DNA from: Arthrobacter sp. Y-9
GTDB lineage: Bacteria > Actinomycetota > Actinomycetes > Actinomycetales > Micrococcaceae
Assembly: GCF_029690065.1 (NCBI RefSeq)
Contig: NZ_CP121463.1
Location: forward strand, 2,976,001 to 3,040,000
DNA length: 64,000 bases
Reading direction: 5' to 3'
Every line of letters starts with the position of its first letter. Position 1 is the first letter of the stretch. Of this stretch, positions 24,633 to 33,168 are shown in pieces. Under the pieces are notes generated by a model, which worked only from the letters and a program-made list of their open reading frames with translations, was not told where the DNA came from and did no database searches. The position numbers and the translations under genes are program-made.

Positions 24633-24908
24633 TCAGTTCCGGTGTTCGCCGCCGTCGCTGCTCTCACGCGGCTGGAGGTAGTCCTCGCCGTCCTCGGTGC
24701 GCACGACTTCGTACTCCTCGGAGACCTGCTCGATCGCGGCCTTGTCGGCCGGGCTGGGTTCCTTGACGGGACCCGGGTTGGGCGTCCGCTCGGCATCGCC
24801 GAGGACGGCGCCGAGTCCCTGCGACGAGGGCGTCACCTCATCCTCGGCCACGGCGTCGTCGGCCGCCTGCCGCTCGACGGGCTTCCCTGAATTCCGGTCG
24901 TCGTTCAT
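24633..24908 (-). CDS. small acidic protein, unknown function
   Basis: 91 residues from ATG 24908. It is strongly acidic and probably disordered ('QAADDAVAEDEVTPSSQGLGAVLGDAERTPNPGPVKEPSPADKAAIEQVSEEYEVVRTEDGEDYLQPRE'). The region around 'EYEVVRTEDGEDYLQPR' looks like the only structured patch. There is no signal, helix or known motif. It has a clear terminator of its own, which supports a real gene. I do not recognise a family. Confidence 0.6.
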   Translation of the reverse strand: MNDDRNSGKPVERQAADDAVAEDEVTPSSQGLGAVLGDAERTPNPGPVKEPSPADKAAIEQVSEEYEVVRTEDGEDYLQPRESSDGGEHRN

Positions 24909-25038
24909 GATGTCCCCTCTCTCACGCCACACTTCTCACGCCGCCCGGAGGCCGGCTTGTCACCGCATCGGCCGCCTGGGCGAGGTCCGGGACCCGGGTC
25001 GGGCCCCTGTTCCTTCACTTTACTCGACAGCCATAAAT

Positions 25039-25053
25039 GCTCGATCATCGAGC
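25039..25053. promoter_or_regulatory. short palindrome in the 24.9-25.1 kb spacer
   Basis: GCTCGAT (25039-25045) and ATCGAGC (25047-25053) surround one base. The 212-bp spacer holds no gene that I can see. The palindrome is 131 bp upstream of the small acidic-protein gene and could be its operator. Confidence 0.3.
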
Positions 25054-25120
25054 TATCAGGCTATCCAGCCGACAGGTCCGGTGGCAAGAGCACACTTCCG
25101 CGGACCAGGGACGCCCGCCC

Positions 25121-25999
25121 CTACGCCGTGACGCGGAGCCTGCGGATGAAGTGCCGGGACTGCTCCGGGCCGTACGGGAGCACCGGGATGGCCTTGGTGG
25201 CGTCGTCCGGGGTTTCGCGCGTGGCCTGGTGCGCCTGGCGGACCGCCATCGCCATGGTGTCCGCCATGGTCTTCACTTCGCGGTCGTCCATGGGGGCGCC
25301 ATGCCCGGGGACCAGGTACTCGTAGCGGTGCCGCAGGGCCGAGATGTGCCGCAGCGCGTCCGCCCAGTCCACCGGATAAGAGTCCTCGAAGGCCGGGTAG
25401 CCGCCGTGTTCGACCAGGTCACCGGCGTAAAGGGTCGTCGCGGTGCCGACCAGGAGGTCGCCGTCGGTGTGGCCACGGCCCAGGTGGAAGAGCCCCACGC
25501 TCCTGCCGCCCAGGTCCACCAGCACCGGCTGATCCCTGACGATCGCCTGCGGCACCACGAGTGCCGTCGCGTCGCCCTCGCCAGCCGCCATCTCGGGCTC
25601 GAAGACCTCCACCGCCGGACGCTGCGCCTCGCCGGACTCTGCGATGGCGCGGGCGGCGTTCTCATGCGCCCAGAATTCGGTGACCCCCGCCTCCTGGAAC
25701 ACGGCATTGCCGAAGAAGTGGTCGTAGTGCGCGTGGGTGTTCACCACCACGAGCGGAAGATCGGTCACGCTGCGCACCGCCTCCAGGATCTCCCGGCTCT
25801 GCCGCGGACCGCATCCGGTGTCGATGACGAGGGCTCTTTCCTGCCCCACCACCAGCCCGGTGTTGAGAAACTCCGCCTCCGTGGTCAGGACGTAACTGCC
25901 CTGCCCCAGATCTCGCAGACCGACATCGTGCACCGCCACGGAAACCTCCTGTGTCGCCGGTGAGCAGGCACACGGGCCGGCTCCCTGGATGTCGCTCAT
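25121..25999 (-). CDS. metallo-beta-lactamase-fold hydrolase
   Basis: 292 residues from ATG 25999 (GGAGG at 4 nt). GTG 25939 (AGGAGG at 5 nt) would give 272 residues. The metal-binding set of the MBL fold is present: 'NTHAHYDHFFGN' (HxHxDH), 'GRGHTDGDLLV' (His), 'YAGDLVEHGG' (Asp) and 'VPGHGAPMD' (His). The family hydrolyses a wide range of esters, thioesters and lactams. The optional N-terminal 25 residues hold a Cys pair (CAC). It is divergent from oligopeptidase B. The substrate is unknown. Confidence 0.88.
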   Translation of the reverse strand: MSDIQGAGPCACSPATQEVSVAVHDVGLRDLGQGSYVLTTEAEFLNTGLVVGQERALVIDTGCGPRQSREILEAVRSVTDLPLVVVNTHAHYDHFFGNAVFQEAGVTEFWAHENAARAIAESGEAQRPAVEVFEPEMAAGEGDATALVVPQAIVRDQPVLVDLGGRSVGLFHLGRGHTDGDLLVGTATTLYAGDLVEHGGYPAFEDSYPVDWADALRHISALRHRYEYLVPGHGAPMDDREVKTMADTMAMAVRQAHQATRETPDDATKAIPVLPYGPEQSRHFIRRLRVTA

Positions 26000-26119
26000 C
26001 GTACCTCCGCTCCCTGCCACTTCCCTGGGACACGCGTAGGCGGGAGGCGGCCTGAGACGTTCGCCGAGAGCCGATTCCCACCCCCTCTCCAGCGCTTCCC
26101 GTCCCACTAGGCTGGGGTC

Positions 26120-28333
26120 ATGACCGCAACACCACACGCTCCTCAGCCGCCCCGCGCCAAGAAGGTCCCCGTCGAACGCTCCCACCACGGGGACCTGTTC
26201 GTGGACGAGTACGAATGGCTCCGGGACAAGGAGAACCCCGAGGTCGTGCAGCACCTCGAGGCCGAGAACGCCTACCAGGAGGCTGTGACCGCGGACCAGG
26301 AGCCCCTCCGTGAGGCGATCTTCCAGGAGATCAAGGGCCGCACCCTTGAGACCGACCTCTCGGTGCCCGGCCGCAAGGACGGCTGGTGGTATTTCACGCG
26401 GACCGCCGAGGGAAAGGACTACCCGGTGTTCTGCCGTGTGGCGGCAGCGGACACCGGCGACGCCCTGGCCGACTGGACGCCTCCGGTGGTGGAGGCCGAC
26501 GTCGTGCTCGACGGCGAACAGACCCTCCTGGACGGCAACGCGGAGGCCGAGGGGCAGCCGTTCTTCTCCGTGGGCGGCACGGCCGTGACGCGGGACGGCA
26601 ACCTTTACGCCTACGCCGTGGACAACGCCGGCGACGAGCGTTTCACCGTCCGCATCAAGGACCTCCGGACGGGTGAGCTCCTGCCGGACGTGATCGAGGG
26701 GGCCTTCTACGGGCTGGCCTTCTCCCCCGACGGCACGCGCCTGTTCTACACGGTGGTGGATGAGACCTGGCGTCCTCACCAGGTCCGCAGTCACACCCTG
26801 GGCACCCCGGTGGACGAGGACGAGCTCGTCTACCAGGAGGACGACCCCGGCATGTGGCTCGGCTTCGAGCTGTCCGCCGAACGGACCCACCTGGTGGTCG
26901 CGTCGTCCTGCTCCGAGTACAGCGAGGTGCGCCTGCTCGACTTCGCCGATCCCGGCGCCGGCCTGCGCACCGTCATCCCCCGCGACGCGCGGATCCTCTA
27001 CGAGGCGGAGCCGTTCACCCTGGTGGCGGAGGACGGCGGCGAGCCCGTGGACGGCGTGCTGCTGACCCACGACCGGGACGCCGTGAACTCCATGGTCTCC
27101 TTCGCCGCGTGGGACGAACTGTCCCGGCCCCTGGAGGGCCAGCAGTGGATCACCGTGGTGCCGCATTCCGACGACGTCCGCGTCAACGGGACCGCGATCC
27201 TGAAGGACTTCGTCGTCCTCTCGGTGCGCCAGGACACCCTGGAGCGCGTGCAGTTCCTTCCCCGCGAAGGCCTGGGCACCCCGCGGCAGGCCGAGCCGGT
27301 GGAACCCGTCTTCGACGAAGAACTGTTCACGTCCTACCTGAGCGGCGCCGACTTCGCGGCGCCCATGGTGCGCCTGAGCTACACGAGCTTCTTCACGCCG
27401 ACCCGGGTGTATGACTTCGTGCTTCCGACGGCGGAAGCCCCGTCCGGTGAGCTGCTGCTGCGCCGCGAACAGCCCGTGCTCGGCGGCTACGACCCGTCCG
27501 ACTACGTGGCCACCCGCGAGTGGGCCACGGCCTCCGACGGGACCCGCATCCCGCTGTCCGTGCTGCGCCACCGTTCGGTGCAGCCGGACGGGACGGCCCC
27601 GGGCCTTGTCTACGGCTACGGCTCCTATGAGGTCAGCATGGACCCCGCCTTCGTGGTCTCACGGCTCTCCCTGCTGGACCGTGGCATCGTGTTCGTGGAC
27701 GCCCACATCCGTGGCGGCGGCGAGCTCGGCCGGCGCTGGTACGAACAGGGCAAGAAGCTGGCGAAGAAGAACACGTTCACGGACTTCATCGCCGCCACGG
27801 ACCACCTCGTGTCCGCGGGCTGGGTGGACCCGCAGCGCGTCGCCGCCCTGGGCGGTTCCGCCGGCGGTCTGCTCATGGGCGCCGTCGCGAACCTGGCGCC
27901 GGAGAAGTACACGGCCATCGTGGCGCAGGTGCCCTTCGTGGACGCGCTGACCACCATCCTCGATCCGGAGCTGCCGCTCTCCGCCCTCGAATGGGAGGAG
28001 TGGGGCAACCCGATCACGGACCCCGAGGTCTACGCGTACATGAAGAGCTACACGCCGTATGAGAACATCCGGGAGACCGCGTACCCGAAGATCGCGGCGG
28101 TCACGTCCTTCAACGACACCCGCGTGCTCTACGTGGAGCCCGCGAAGTGGGTCCAGGCCCTCCGGGACAGGAACACCGGCACTGAGCCCGTGGTCCTGAA
28201 GATCGAGATGGAGGGCGGCCACGGCGGCGCCTCCGGCCGCTACGTCCAGTGGCGCGAACGCGCCTGGGACTACGCCTTCATCACGGACGCCCTGGACGCT
28301 CGTGAGCCGCTGCCGGGCGCGGGACTGCGGTAG
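26120..28333 (+). CDS. ptrB: oligopeptidase B-type S9 serine peptidase
   Basis: 737 residues. The N-terminal beta-propeller covers about 60-430. The C-terminal alpha/beta-hydrolase has the triad Ser580 ('GGSAGG'), Asp666 ('FNDTRVLY') and His701 ('EGGHGG'), plus 'RGGGELGRRWYEQGK' as in oligopeptidase B. These cytosolic enzymes cut short peptides after basic residues. TAGGCT (26108-26113) lies 6 nt before the ATG and there is no ribosome-binding site, so the mRNA is probably leaderless. A perfect 16-bp hairpin ends the gene. Confidence 0.92.
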   Translation: MTATPHAPQPPRAKKVPVERSHHGDLFVDEYEWLRDKENPEVVQHLEAENAYQEAVTADQEPLREAIFQEIKGRTLETDLSVPGRKDGWWYFTRTAEGKDYPVFCRVAAADTGDALADWTPPVVEADVVLDGEQTLLDGNAEAEGQPFFSVGGTAVTRDGNLYAYAVDNAGDERFTVRIKDLRTGELLPDVIEGAFYGLAFSPDGTRLFYTVVDETWRPHQVRSHTLGTPVDEDELVYQEDDPGMWLGFELSAERTHLVVASSCSEYSEVRLLDFADPGAGLRTVIPRDARILYEAEPFTLVAEDGGEPVDGVLLTHDRDAVNSMVSFAAWDELSRPLEGQQWITVVPHSDDVRVNGTAILKDFVVLSVRQDTLERVQFLPREGLGTPRQAEPVEPVFDEELFTSYLSGADFAAPMVRLSYTSFFTPTRVYDFVLPTAEAPSGELLLRREQPVLGGYDPSDYVATREWATASDGTRIPLSVLRHRSVQPDGTAPGLVYGYGSYEVSMDPAFVVSRLSLLDRGIVFVDAHIRGGGELGRRWYEQGKKLAKKNTFTDFIAATDHLVSAGWVDPQRVAALGGSAGGLLMGAVANLAPEKYTAIVAQVPFVDALTTILDPELPLSALEWEEWGNPITDPEVYAYMKSYTPYENIRETAYPKIAAVTSFNDTRVLYVEPAKWVQALRDRNTGTEPVVLKIEMEGGHGGASGRYVQWRERAWDYAFITDALDAREPLPGAGLR

Positions 28334-28354
28334 AACGGCCCAAGGCTACGGATG

Positions 28355-28390
28355 CTGAAGGCCCGCCCCGTTCTCGGGGCGGGCCTTCAG
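28355..28390 (+). terminator. perfect 16-bp hairpin terminator of the oligopeptidase gene
   Basis: The arms 28355-28370 and 28375-28390 pair fully around TTCT. It also lies 30 bp past the stop of the convergent acetyltransferase gene, so it can serve both. Confidence 0.85.
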
Positions 28391-28420
28391 TGTGTCCGGG
28401 CGGGGTCCGGGCGGCCTGAG

Positions 28421-28945
28421 TCAGCCGACCGGGAACCAGTACCGGCGGAACCCGTCCCGCGTGTCCTCATACTGGCCGCCGTTGCCCTCGATCACGGCGC
28501 GGGAGGCCTCGTTCTCCTCCACGCACGTGACCAGGACGTCCTCGATGCCCAGGGCCGGGGCGAGCCGCAGGGACTCGGCGAGCGCCTTGGTCGCGACACC
28601 CCGGCGACGTGCGGAGGGCCGCACCGAGTAGCCGATGTGGCCGCCGTAGTTGAACAGGAAGTCGTTGAGTTCGTGCCGGATCGCCAGGAAACCGAGGATC
28701 TCGTCCTGGCCGTCCTCCACGATCCAGTAGTAGCTGCAGTGCACCCGTCCGGGCGCCGGCTCCACCGAGGTGTCCCCCTCGGTGAGCCGCTGCTTCAGGT
28801 ACTGCTCGAACCCGTCCCGGCTCAGGTTCGGCGCGGCGGCCTCCTGATTGAATCCCGAACCATCCAGAGGGCCGTCGCCGAAGTCGTGCAGACAGTCTTT
28901 CCAGGCGTCGTAGGCGTCGGCGTGGGGCGCGATCAGGGTCAGCAT
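28421..28945 (-). CDS. GNAT acetyltransferase
   Basis: 174 residues from ATG 28945. The acetyl-CoA pocket motif is 'IGYSVRPSARRRGVATKALAESL' (about 105-127). 'VEENEASRAVIEGNGGQYEDTRDGFRRYWF' follows, the typical end of GNAT enzymes acting on small amines or antibiotics. An acidic, Trp-containing N-terminal segment precedes it. The next gene upstream is also a GNAT, but the two belong to different subgroups and are separated by 54 bp. The substrate cannot be deduced. Confidence 0.85.
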   Translation of the reverse strand: MLTLIAPHADAYDAWKDCLHDFGDGPLDGSGFNQEAAAPNLSRDGFEQYLKQRLTEGDTSVEPAPGRVHCSYYWIVEDGQDEILGFLAIRHELNDFLFNYGGHIGYSVRPSARRRGVATKALAESLRLAPALGIEDVLVTCVEENEASRAVIEGNGGQYEDTRDGFRRYWFPVG

Positions 28946-28999
28946 CCCCTCATTGAAGCAAACTCCGCGCACGCCGTCTTGTCACACGCCCGGCCCGCC

Positions 29000-29593
29000 T
29001 CAGCGGGCCTTGCCCAACCGGTACTCCAGGTTCCTCTTCACGGCGGCCCACTCCCCCGCCAGGATGGAGAACACCACGGTGTCCCGCAGCACCCCCTCGG
29101 GCGTCAGGGCCTGGCTGCGCAGCACCCCGTCCTGCTTGGCGCCGAGCCGGGCGATCGCCTCGCGCGACTGGTGGTTGAGCCAGTTGGTCCGGAATTCCAC
29201 CGCCACGCAGCCCACCGTCTCGAAGGCATGGCGCAGCAGCAGGTACTTGGAATCGGCGTTGGTGCCCGTGCCGTGCGCCGAGCGGCGGTTCCACGTCGAA
29301 CCGATCTCCAGCCGGGGCAGCGCATGGTCGATGTTCATGAAACTCGTCATGCCGAGCACCTCGCCCGTGGCGTTGGAGAGGGCCGTGAAGGGCAGCATGC
29401 CGCCCGTCTCCTGCAGTGCCAGGCGACGGTCGATCTCGGCCCCCATCGCCTCCGGACGCGGCACGGAGGTGTACCAGAGGTTCCACAGCTCGCCGTCCTG
29501 GACGGCCTCGACCAGCCCGGCTTCGTGGTCCCGGCTCAGGGGTTCGAGGGTGACGTATTTCCCATGCAGGGTCACGGGATCGATTTTTTGCAC
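29000..29593 (-). CDS. RimJ/RimL-type GNAT acetyltransferase
   Basis: 197 residues. It follows the RimJ/RimL pattern: 'VTLEPLSRDHEAGL' at the start, a central strand 'VLGMTSFMNIDHALPRLEIGSTW', 'TNADSKYLLLRHAFE' and 'VEFRTNWLNHQSREAIARLGAKQDGVLRSQ'. Such enzymes acetylate protein N-termini or small amines. The acetyl-CoA loop is less glycine-rich than usual ('GTGTNADSKYLL'), a feature of this subgroup. It probably forms a unit with the GNAT gene downstream. Confidence 0.85.
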   Translation of the reverse strand: MQKIDPVTLHGKYVTLEPLSRDHEAGLVEAVQDGELWNLWYTSVPRPEAMGAEIDRRLALQETGGMLPFTALSNATGEVLGMTSFMNIDHALPRLEIGSTWNRRSAHGTGTNADSKYLLLRHAFETVGCVAVEFRTNWLNHQSREAIARLGAKQDGVLRSQALTPEGVLRDTVVFSILAGEWAAVKRNLEYRLGKAR

Positions 29594-29675
29594 GAGGACT
29601 ATTGTGCGGCCCGGACGGCCCGGATTCCAAGGGGTTCACCAAGCGTTCATCTGCACCGGCGAAGCTCCGGAGACG

Positions 29676-29717
29676 ACGACGGCGGCGCCTCCCCGCGTGG
29701 GGAGGCGCCGCCGTCGT
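29676..29717 (-). terminator. perfect 19-bp hairpin terminator of the amino acid permease
   Basis: The arms 29676-29694 and 29699-29717 pair fully around GCGT, 51 bp after the permease stop. Confidence 0.85.
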
Positions 29718-29768
29718 GCGCTCACTCCGTCCGGGCCGGGACCGCGGGTCCCGGCAGCCGGCGGGAGG

Positions 29769-31250
29769 TCAGCTGAAGAGTTCGCTCTTCGGCTTGTTGT
29801 TCCGCACCTTGAGCCAGCCGAGCCACAGGAGCAGCGCGAAGAGCGGCACGGTCGCGAGGGTCCAGGCGCCGAGGTAGAACACGCTGCCGTCGGAGCCCTT
29901 GGTGGTGTCGAAACCGATCAGCACGGTGATGATCAGGAGCGCCACCAGGCCGGCCCAGCTGGTCCAGGGCGAACCCGGCATGGGGAGGCTGGAGACCTCG
30001 CCCTTCTTCTTACGGAGCATGATCTGGCAGGCGAAGATCGAGCCCCAGGTGAAGATCACGCCGATCGAGGCGGTGTTGAGCGCCAGGTCGAAGGCGTGGG
30101 AGCCGCCGAGCCAGACGTTCAGGATGATCCCGACCAGGTAGAAGGCGCCGATCGCCAGGATGGCCGCGAACGGGATGTGCCGCGAGGACATCTTGGTGAG
30201 CCACTTCGGGGCGTGCCCGTTGTTGGCCATGGTGCGGAAGATGCGGCCGATCGAGTACAGGCCGGAGTTGCAGGAGGACAGGGCTGCGGTGATGACGATG
30301 AAGTTCATGACATCGCCCATCCACGGCAGGCCCATCTGGCCGAACACGGTGACGAAGGGGCTGGTGCCGGCCTTGTACTGGTCGCTCGGGAGGAGCATGG
30401 CCAGCAGGGTCACGGAGCCGACGTAGAAGACCACGATGCGGATCACGACGGCGCGGATCGCCTTGGGCACCTCGCGAGCCGGGTTCTCCATCTCGCCGGC
30501 GGTGATGCCGACCAGTTCGATCGCGTTGTAGGCGAAGATGACCGCGTTGAGCACGAGGACCATGACCAGGACGCCGTGCGGGAACATGCCGCCGTCGCCC
30601 GCGAAAAGGTTGGCCGGGCTCGCGTGGGACGGGCCGACCTGGGCGTTCATGACGACCAGCACGGTGCCGACCACGAGGAAGATCAGGATGGCGCCGACCT
30701 TCAGGACGGAGGCCCAGAACTCGAACTCGCCGAAGGCCTTGACCGAGAGGAGGTTCACGGCCACCAGGAGCACGAGCGCCGCGATGGCGGAGACCTCCAC
30801 CGGCACGTTCGGGAAGACGTACTGGAAGTAGAGGCCGATGGCGATCAGCTCGGCGATGCCGGTCATGCCCCAGTTCAGGAAGTACATCCAGCCGGAGAGG
30901 AACGCGCCCTTGGAGCCGAAGAGCTCACCCGCGTAGGACACGAACGATCCGGACGTCTGGCGGTACATGATGAGCTCGCCCAGGGCCCGCATGAGGAAGT
31001 AGGCGATCACGCCGGCGATGGCGTAGGAGAAGATCAAAGCCGGGCCGGTGGAGGCGAGACGCCCGCCGGCTCCCATGAAGAGTCCGACGCCGATGGCCCC
31101 GCCCATGGCGATCATGGTCACGTGACGGCGGCTCAGGGACTTGCTGTAACCCTCGGCGCTGAGAGTGGTGCTGTCTGCGGCGCTGGAACCCTGCCTGTTG
31201 GCCTGGCCCTCGGTGCGCTCCTGCTGCGTTGTATCTGACACGGTAGACAA
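29769..31250 (-). CDS. amino acid permease (APC family, AnsP/CycA-like)
   Basis: 493 residues with 12 membrane helices. The N-terminal 'KSLSRRHVTMIAMGGAIGVGLFMGAGGRLASTGPALIFSYAIAG' is the substrate-binding signature of the AAT subgroup. 'ELVGITAGEMENPAREVPKAIRAVVIRI' is its conserved loop. These proteins import amino acids by proton symport. The hydrophilic tail at the N-terminus (about 1-35) is Gln/Ser/Thr-rich. The start is TTG 31250 or GTG 31241. Neither has a clear ribosome-binding site. A 6+6 palindrome 135-151 bp upstream may be regulatory. Confidence 0.88.
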   Translation of the reverse strand: MSTVSDTTQQERTEGQANRQGSSAADSTTLSAEGYSKSLSRRHVTMIAMGGAIGVGLFMGAGGRLASTGPALIFSYAIAGVIAYFLMRALGELIMYRQTSGSFVSYAGELFGSKGAFLSGWMYFLNWGMTGIAELIAIGLYFQYVFPNVPVEVSAIAALVLLVAVNLLSVKAFGEFEFWASVLKVGAILIFLVVGTVLVVMNAQVGPSHASPANLFAGDGGMFPHGVLVMVLVLNAVIFAYNAIELVGITAGEMENPAREVPKAIRAVVIRIVVFYVGSVTLLAMLLPSDQYKAGTSPFVTVFGQMGLPWMGDVMNFIVITAALSSCNSGLYSIGRIFRTMANNGHAPKWLTKMSSRHIPFAAILAIGAFYLVGIILNVWLGGSHAFDLALNTASIGVIFTWGSIFACQIMLRKKKGEVSSLPMPGSPWTSWAGLVALLIITVLIGFDTTKGSDGSVFYLGAWTLATVPLFALLLWLGWLKVRNNKPKSELFS

Positions 31251-31384
31251 GTGTACGGACCCTTCACCGAACGTGATTTGACTAACACGCGCTTGAGTCG
31301 CACATCACACTGATCATGCGGCCCGCACGTGGGAGGATATTCGCCGGACTTCGACAGCTGGGCAGACCGATTCCCGCAGTTTCC

Positions 31385-31401
31385 AACATTTGACGAATGT
31401 T
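31385..31401. promoter_or_regulatory. palindrome upstream of the amino acid permease
   Basis: AACATT (31385-31390) and AATGTT (31396-31401) surround TGACG, in a locally AT-richer stretch between the permease and the sorted surface protein. It is a possible operator of the permease. Nothing else in this 262-bp spacer looks like a gene. Confidence 0.35.
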
Positions 31402-31438
31402 TCAGAGTCAGATGTCGGGTTCCGAGCTCAGAAACGCG

Positions 31439-31480
31439 GAGATCCCCCGCTCGGCGACGGGTCGCCGGGCGGGGGATCTC
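31439..31480 (-). terminator. hairpin terminator of the anchor-A surface protein gene
   Basis: GAGATCCCCCGCTCGGCGAC (31439-31458) pairs with 31461-31480, with one mismatch in 20. It lies 32 bp beyond the stop. Confidence 0.85.
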
Positions 31481-31512
31481 AGGCTGGAGCCCCGCGGTCA
31501 CGGGGTCAGGTA

Positions 31513-33027
31513 TCAGTGCCGTCCGCGGCCTCGCACGGTCAGCAGGGTCACGGCGCCGATCACCAGGAACCCGAATGCGGCCAGCGCAGTGGGCAGCAGC
31601 GCCGAGGAGGCGCCGGTGACGGCGAGGTCACCGGTGGCGCCGGCGGTCGGCGTCGCGGACCCGTTCACGGGGGCGCTCGTCGACGACGACGGTGTGGCCA
31701 CGGGAGCCGTGCTGGTCGCCGGGGCGGAGGTGCTGGTCTCGGTCGGGACCGGCGACGTGGCCGTCTCCGTCGGAACCGGCGAAGTCGCAGTCTCCGTCGG
31801 AACCGGGGACGTCGCAGTCTCCGTCGGAACCGGCGAAGTCGCAGTCTCCGTCGGAACCGGCGAAGTAGCCGTCTCCGTCGGAACCGGGGACGTGGCCGTC
31901 TCGGTCGGGACCGGCGACGTGGCCGTCTCCGTCGGGACCGGCGAGGACGTCGTCGGCTGCGGGGTCGGGTCGACGGTGCAGCTGGTCAGCTCATCCGGGA
32001 ACGGGTAGGCGTGCACCTCGGAGCCGCTGCCGCCGTGCACGAAATCGCCGTTGACGTAGACGCGGCCGTTGTAGCCGGGCACGTCGATGGTTGTGGTGCC
32101 GGCTTCGCTCGGGACCAGCATCGAGCCGGGGACCTGGGCCGATCCGGTCACGTGGACGTTCTGCGCTTCGGTGTAGTTCCACAGCATGTGCCCAGCGAGC
32201 TCGCCGAACGTGGAGTCGCTGATCGGCACGGGGACGCCGTTGAGCAGGAGGGCGTTCAGACCCAGGGTGACCTGCGGACCGCCGGTGACGTTGATGATCA
32301 TGCGGGATTTCGCCGGCACGTTCTTGACCTCGAGGGAGCGCACAGCAGTGCCCAGAGCGTTGCCGTCGAGGGTGAACACCTGGGTCGCGGAGGTGCCGTC
32401 GCCCACCAGGTCGATGCCCCAGCCGGTCACGGACACCGTGCCGGTGGCCGGCAGCGCCGCGTAGGAGGCCGACGTCGTCTGGATCTGGGCCGGAAGACCG
32501 CGGAAGGCGTCAGCGGCGGAGGAGTCGTTCGTGGTGACCTTGCCGCCGTTGGTGCTGAGCTTCGCCACGGTCACGTCGCCACCGGCGGAGACCGCGCCGC
32601 CACCGGGGGTGTTGTTGGCCCCGACGTCGACCGTCACGCCGGAGTTCGCGCTCAGCGAGCCGCCGACCACCAGGTGGTCCGTGCCCGGTTGCGGCCACAG
32701 GCCGGAGCCGACGCCCGCGGTGCCGACGTTGTAGATGCCGCTGGCCTTGGTCACGGACGCGTCGCCGAGCACGACGGCCTTGCCTTCCATCTCCGCGGCG
32801 TTCTGGACGACCGTGAAACCGCCCTTGACGAAAAGGTTCGGGCGGTTGTCGTAGCCTTCGGGCGCAGGATTCGCGTCGATGCCCGGCAGCGTCTGGATGC
32901 AGTTCACCGCGGCCGCGACGGCGGCCGGTGCGCCCTGGACCGCGAGGGCTCCTGCGGCAAGGAGGGCGGCGACCCCGGCCGCCAGCGAGAAAGTGGGCGC
33001 GCCGATGCGGCGCAGACTGGATTTCAT
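31513..33027 (-). CDS. choice-of-anchor-A surface protein with LAVTG sorting signal
   Basis: 504 residues from ATG 33027. The signal peptide covers about 1-40. The main domain (about 45-350) has 'FVKGGFTVVQNAAEMEGKAVVLGDASV' and 'GSMLVPSEAGTTTIDVPGYNGRVYVNGDFVHGG', as in choice-of-anchor A adhesin-like proteins. A stalk of eight nine-residue SPVPTETAT units then leads to 'LAVTG' followed by a helix and the basic tail RGRGRH, a class E sortase signal. It should be covalently fixed to the cell wall with the stalk spanning it. The ligand is unknown. Confidence 0.88.
   Translation of the reverse strand: MKSSLRRIGAPTFSLAAGVAALLAAGALAVQGAPAAVAAAVNCIQTLPGIDANPAPEGYDNRPNLFVKGGFTVVQNAAEMEGKAVVLGDASVTKASGIYNVGTAGVGSGLWPQPGTDHLVVGGSLSANSGVTVDVGANNTPGGGAVSAGGDVTVAKLSTNGGKVTTNDSSAADAFRGLPAQIQTTSASYAALPATGTVSVTGWGIDLVGDGTSATQVFTLDGNALGTAVRSLEVKNVPAKSRMIINVTGGPQVTLGLNALLLNGVPVPISDSTFGELAGHMLWNYTEAQNVHVTGSAQVPGSMLVPSEAGTTTIDVPGYNGRVYVNGDFVHGGSGSEVHAYPFPDELTSCTVDPTPQPTTSSPVPTETATSPVPTETATSPVPTETATSPVPTETATSPVPTETATSPVPTETATSPVPTETATSPVPTETSTSAPATSTAPVATPSSSTSAPVNGSATPTAGATGDLAVTGASSALLPTALAAFGFLVIGAVTLLTVRGRGRH
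31735..31945 (-). repeat. eight 27-bp coding repeats
   Basis: Eight tandem 27-bp units encode the SPVPTETAT stalk. Neighbouring units differ at few positions, mostly synonymous (GGAACC/GGGACC, GACGT/GAAGT), a pattern expected from copy-number change by slippage or recombination. Confidence 0.9.
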
Positions 33028-33168
33028 CAGAAGAAGAACCTCGGTGGCTCGATGTCGCGCACCGCCCCCAGTGCGCCGACTCATTTGTCATGTGGACATA
33101 GACGTCAACGTCACTGAGAGTATTCTATCGTTTATTTGGAGAGGGTTCGCCGGGCATAGTATGCACCC

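Noticed and set aside
28953-31238. Open frame of 761 codons on the plus strand
   Set aside because: It is antisense to the RimL-like acetyltransferase and the amino acid permease. The His/Glu/Asp-rich text is the complement of hydrophobic helices.
31735-31945. CRISPR-like spacing of repeated units
   Set aside because: The 27-bp units follow each other without spacers and stay in frame with the surface-protein gene. They encode a peptide stalk.
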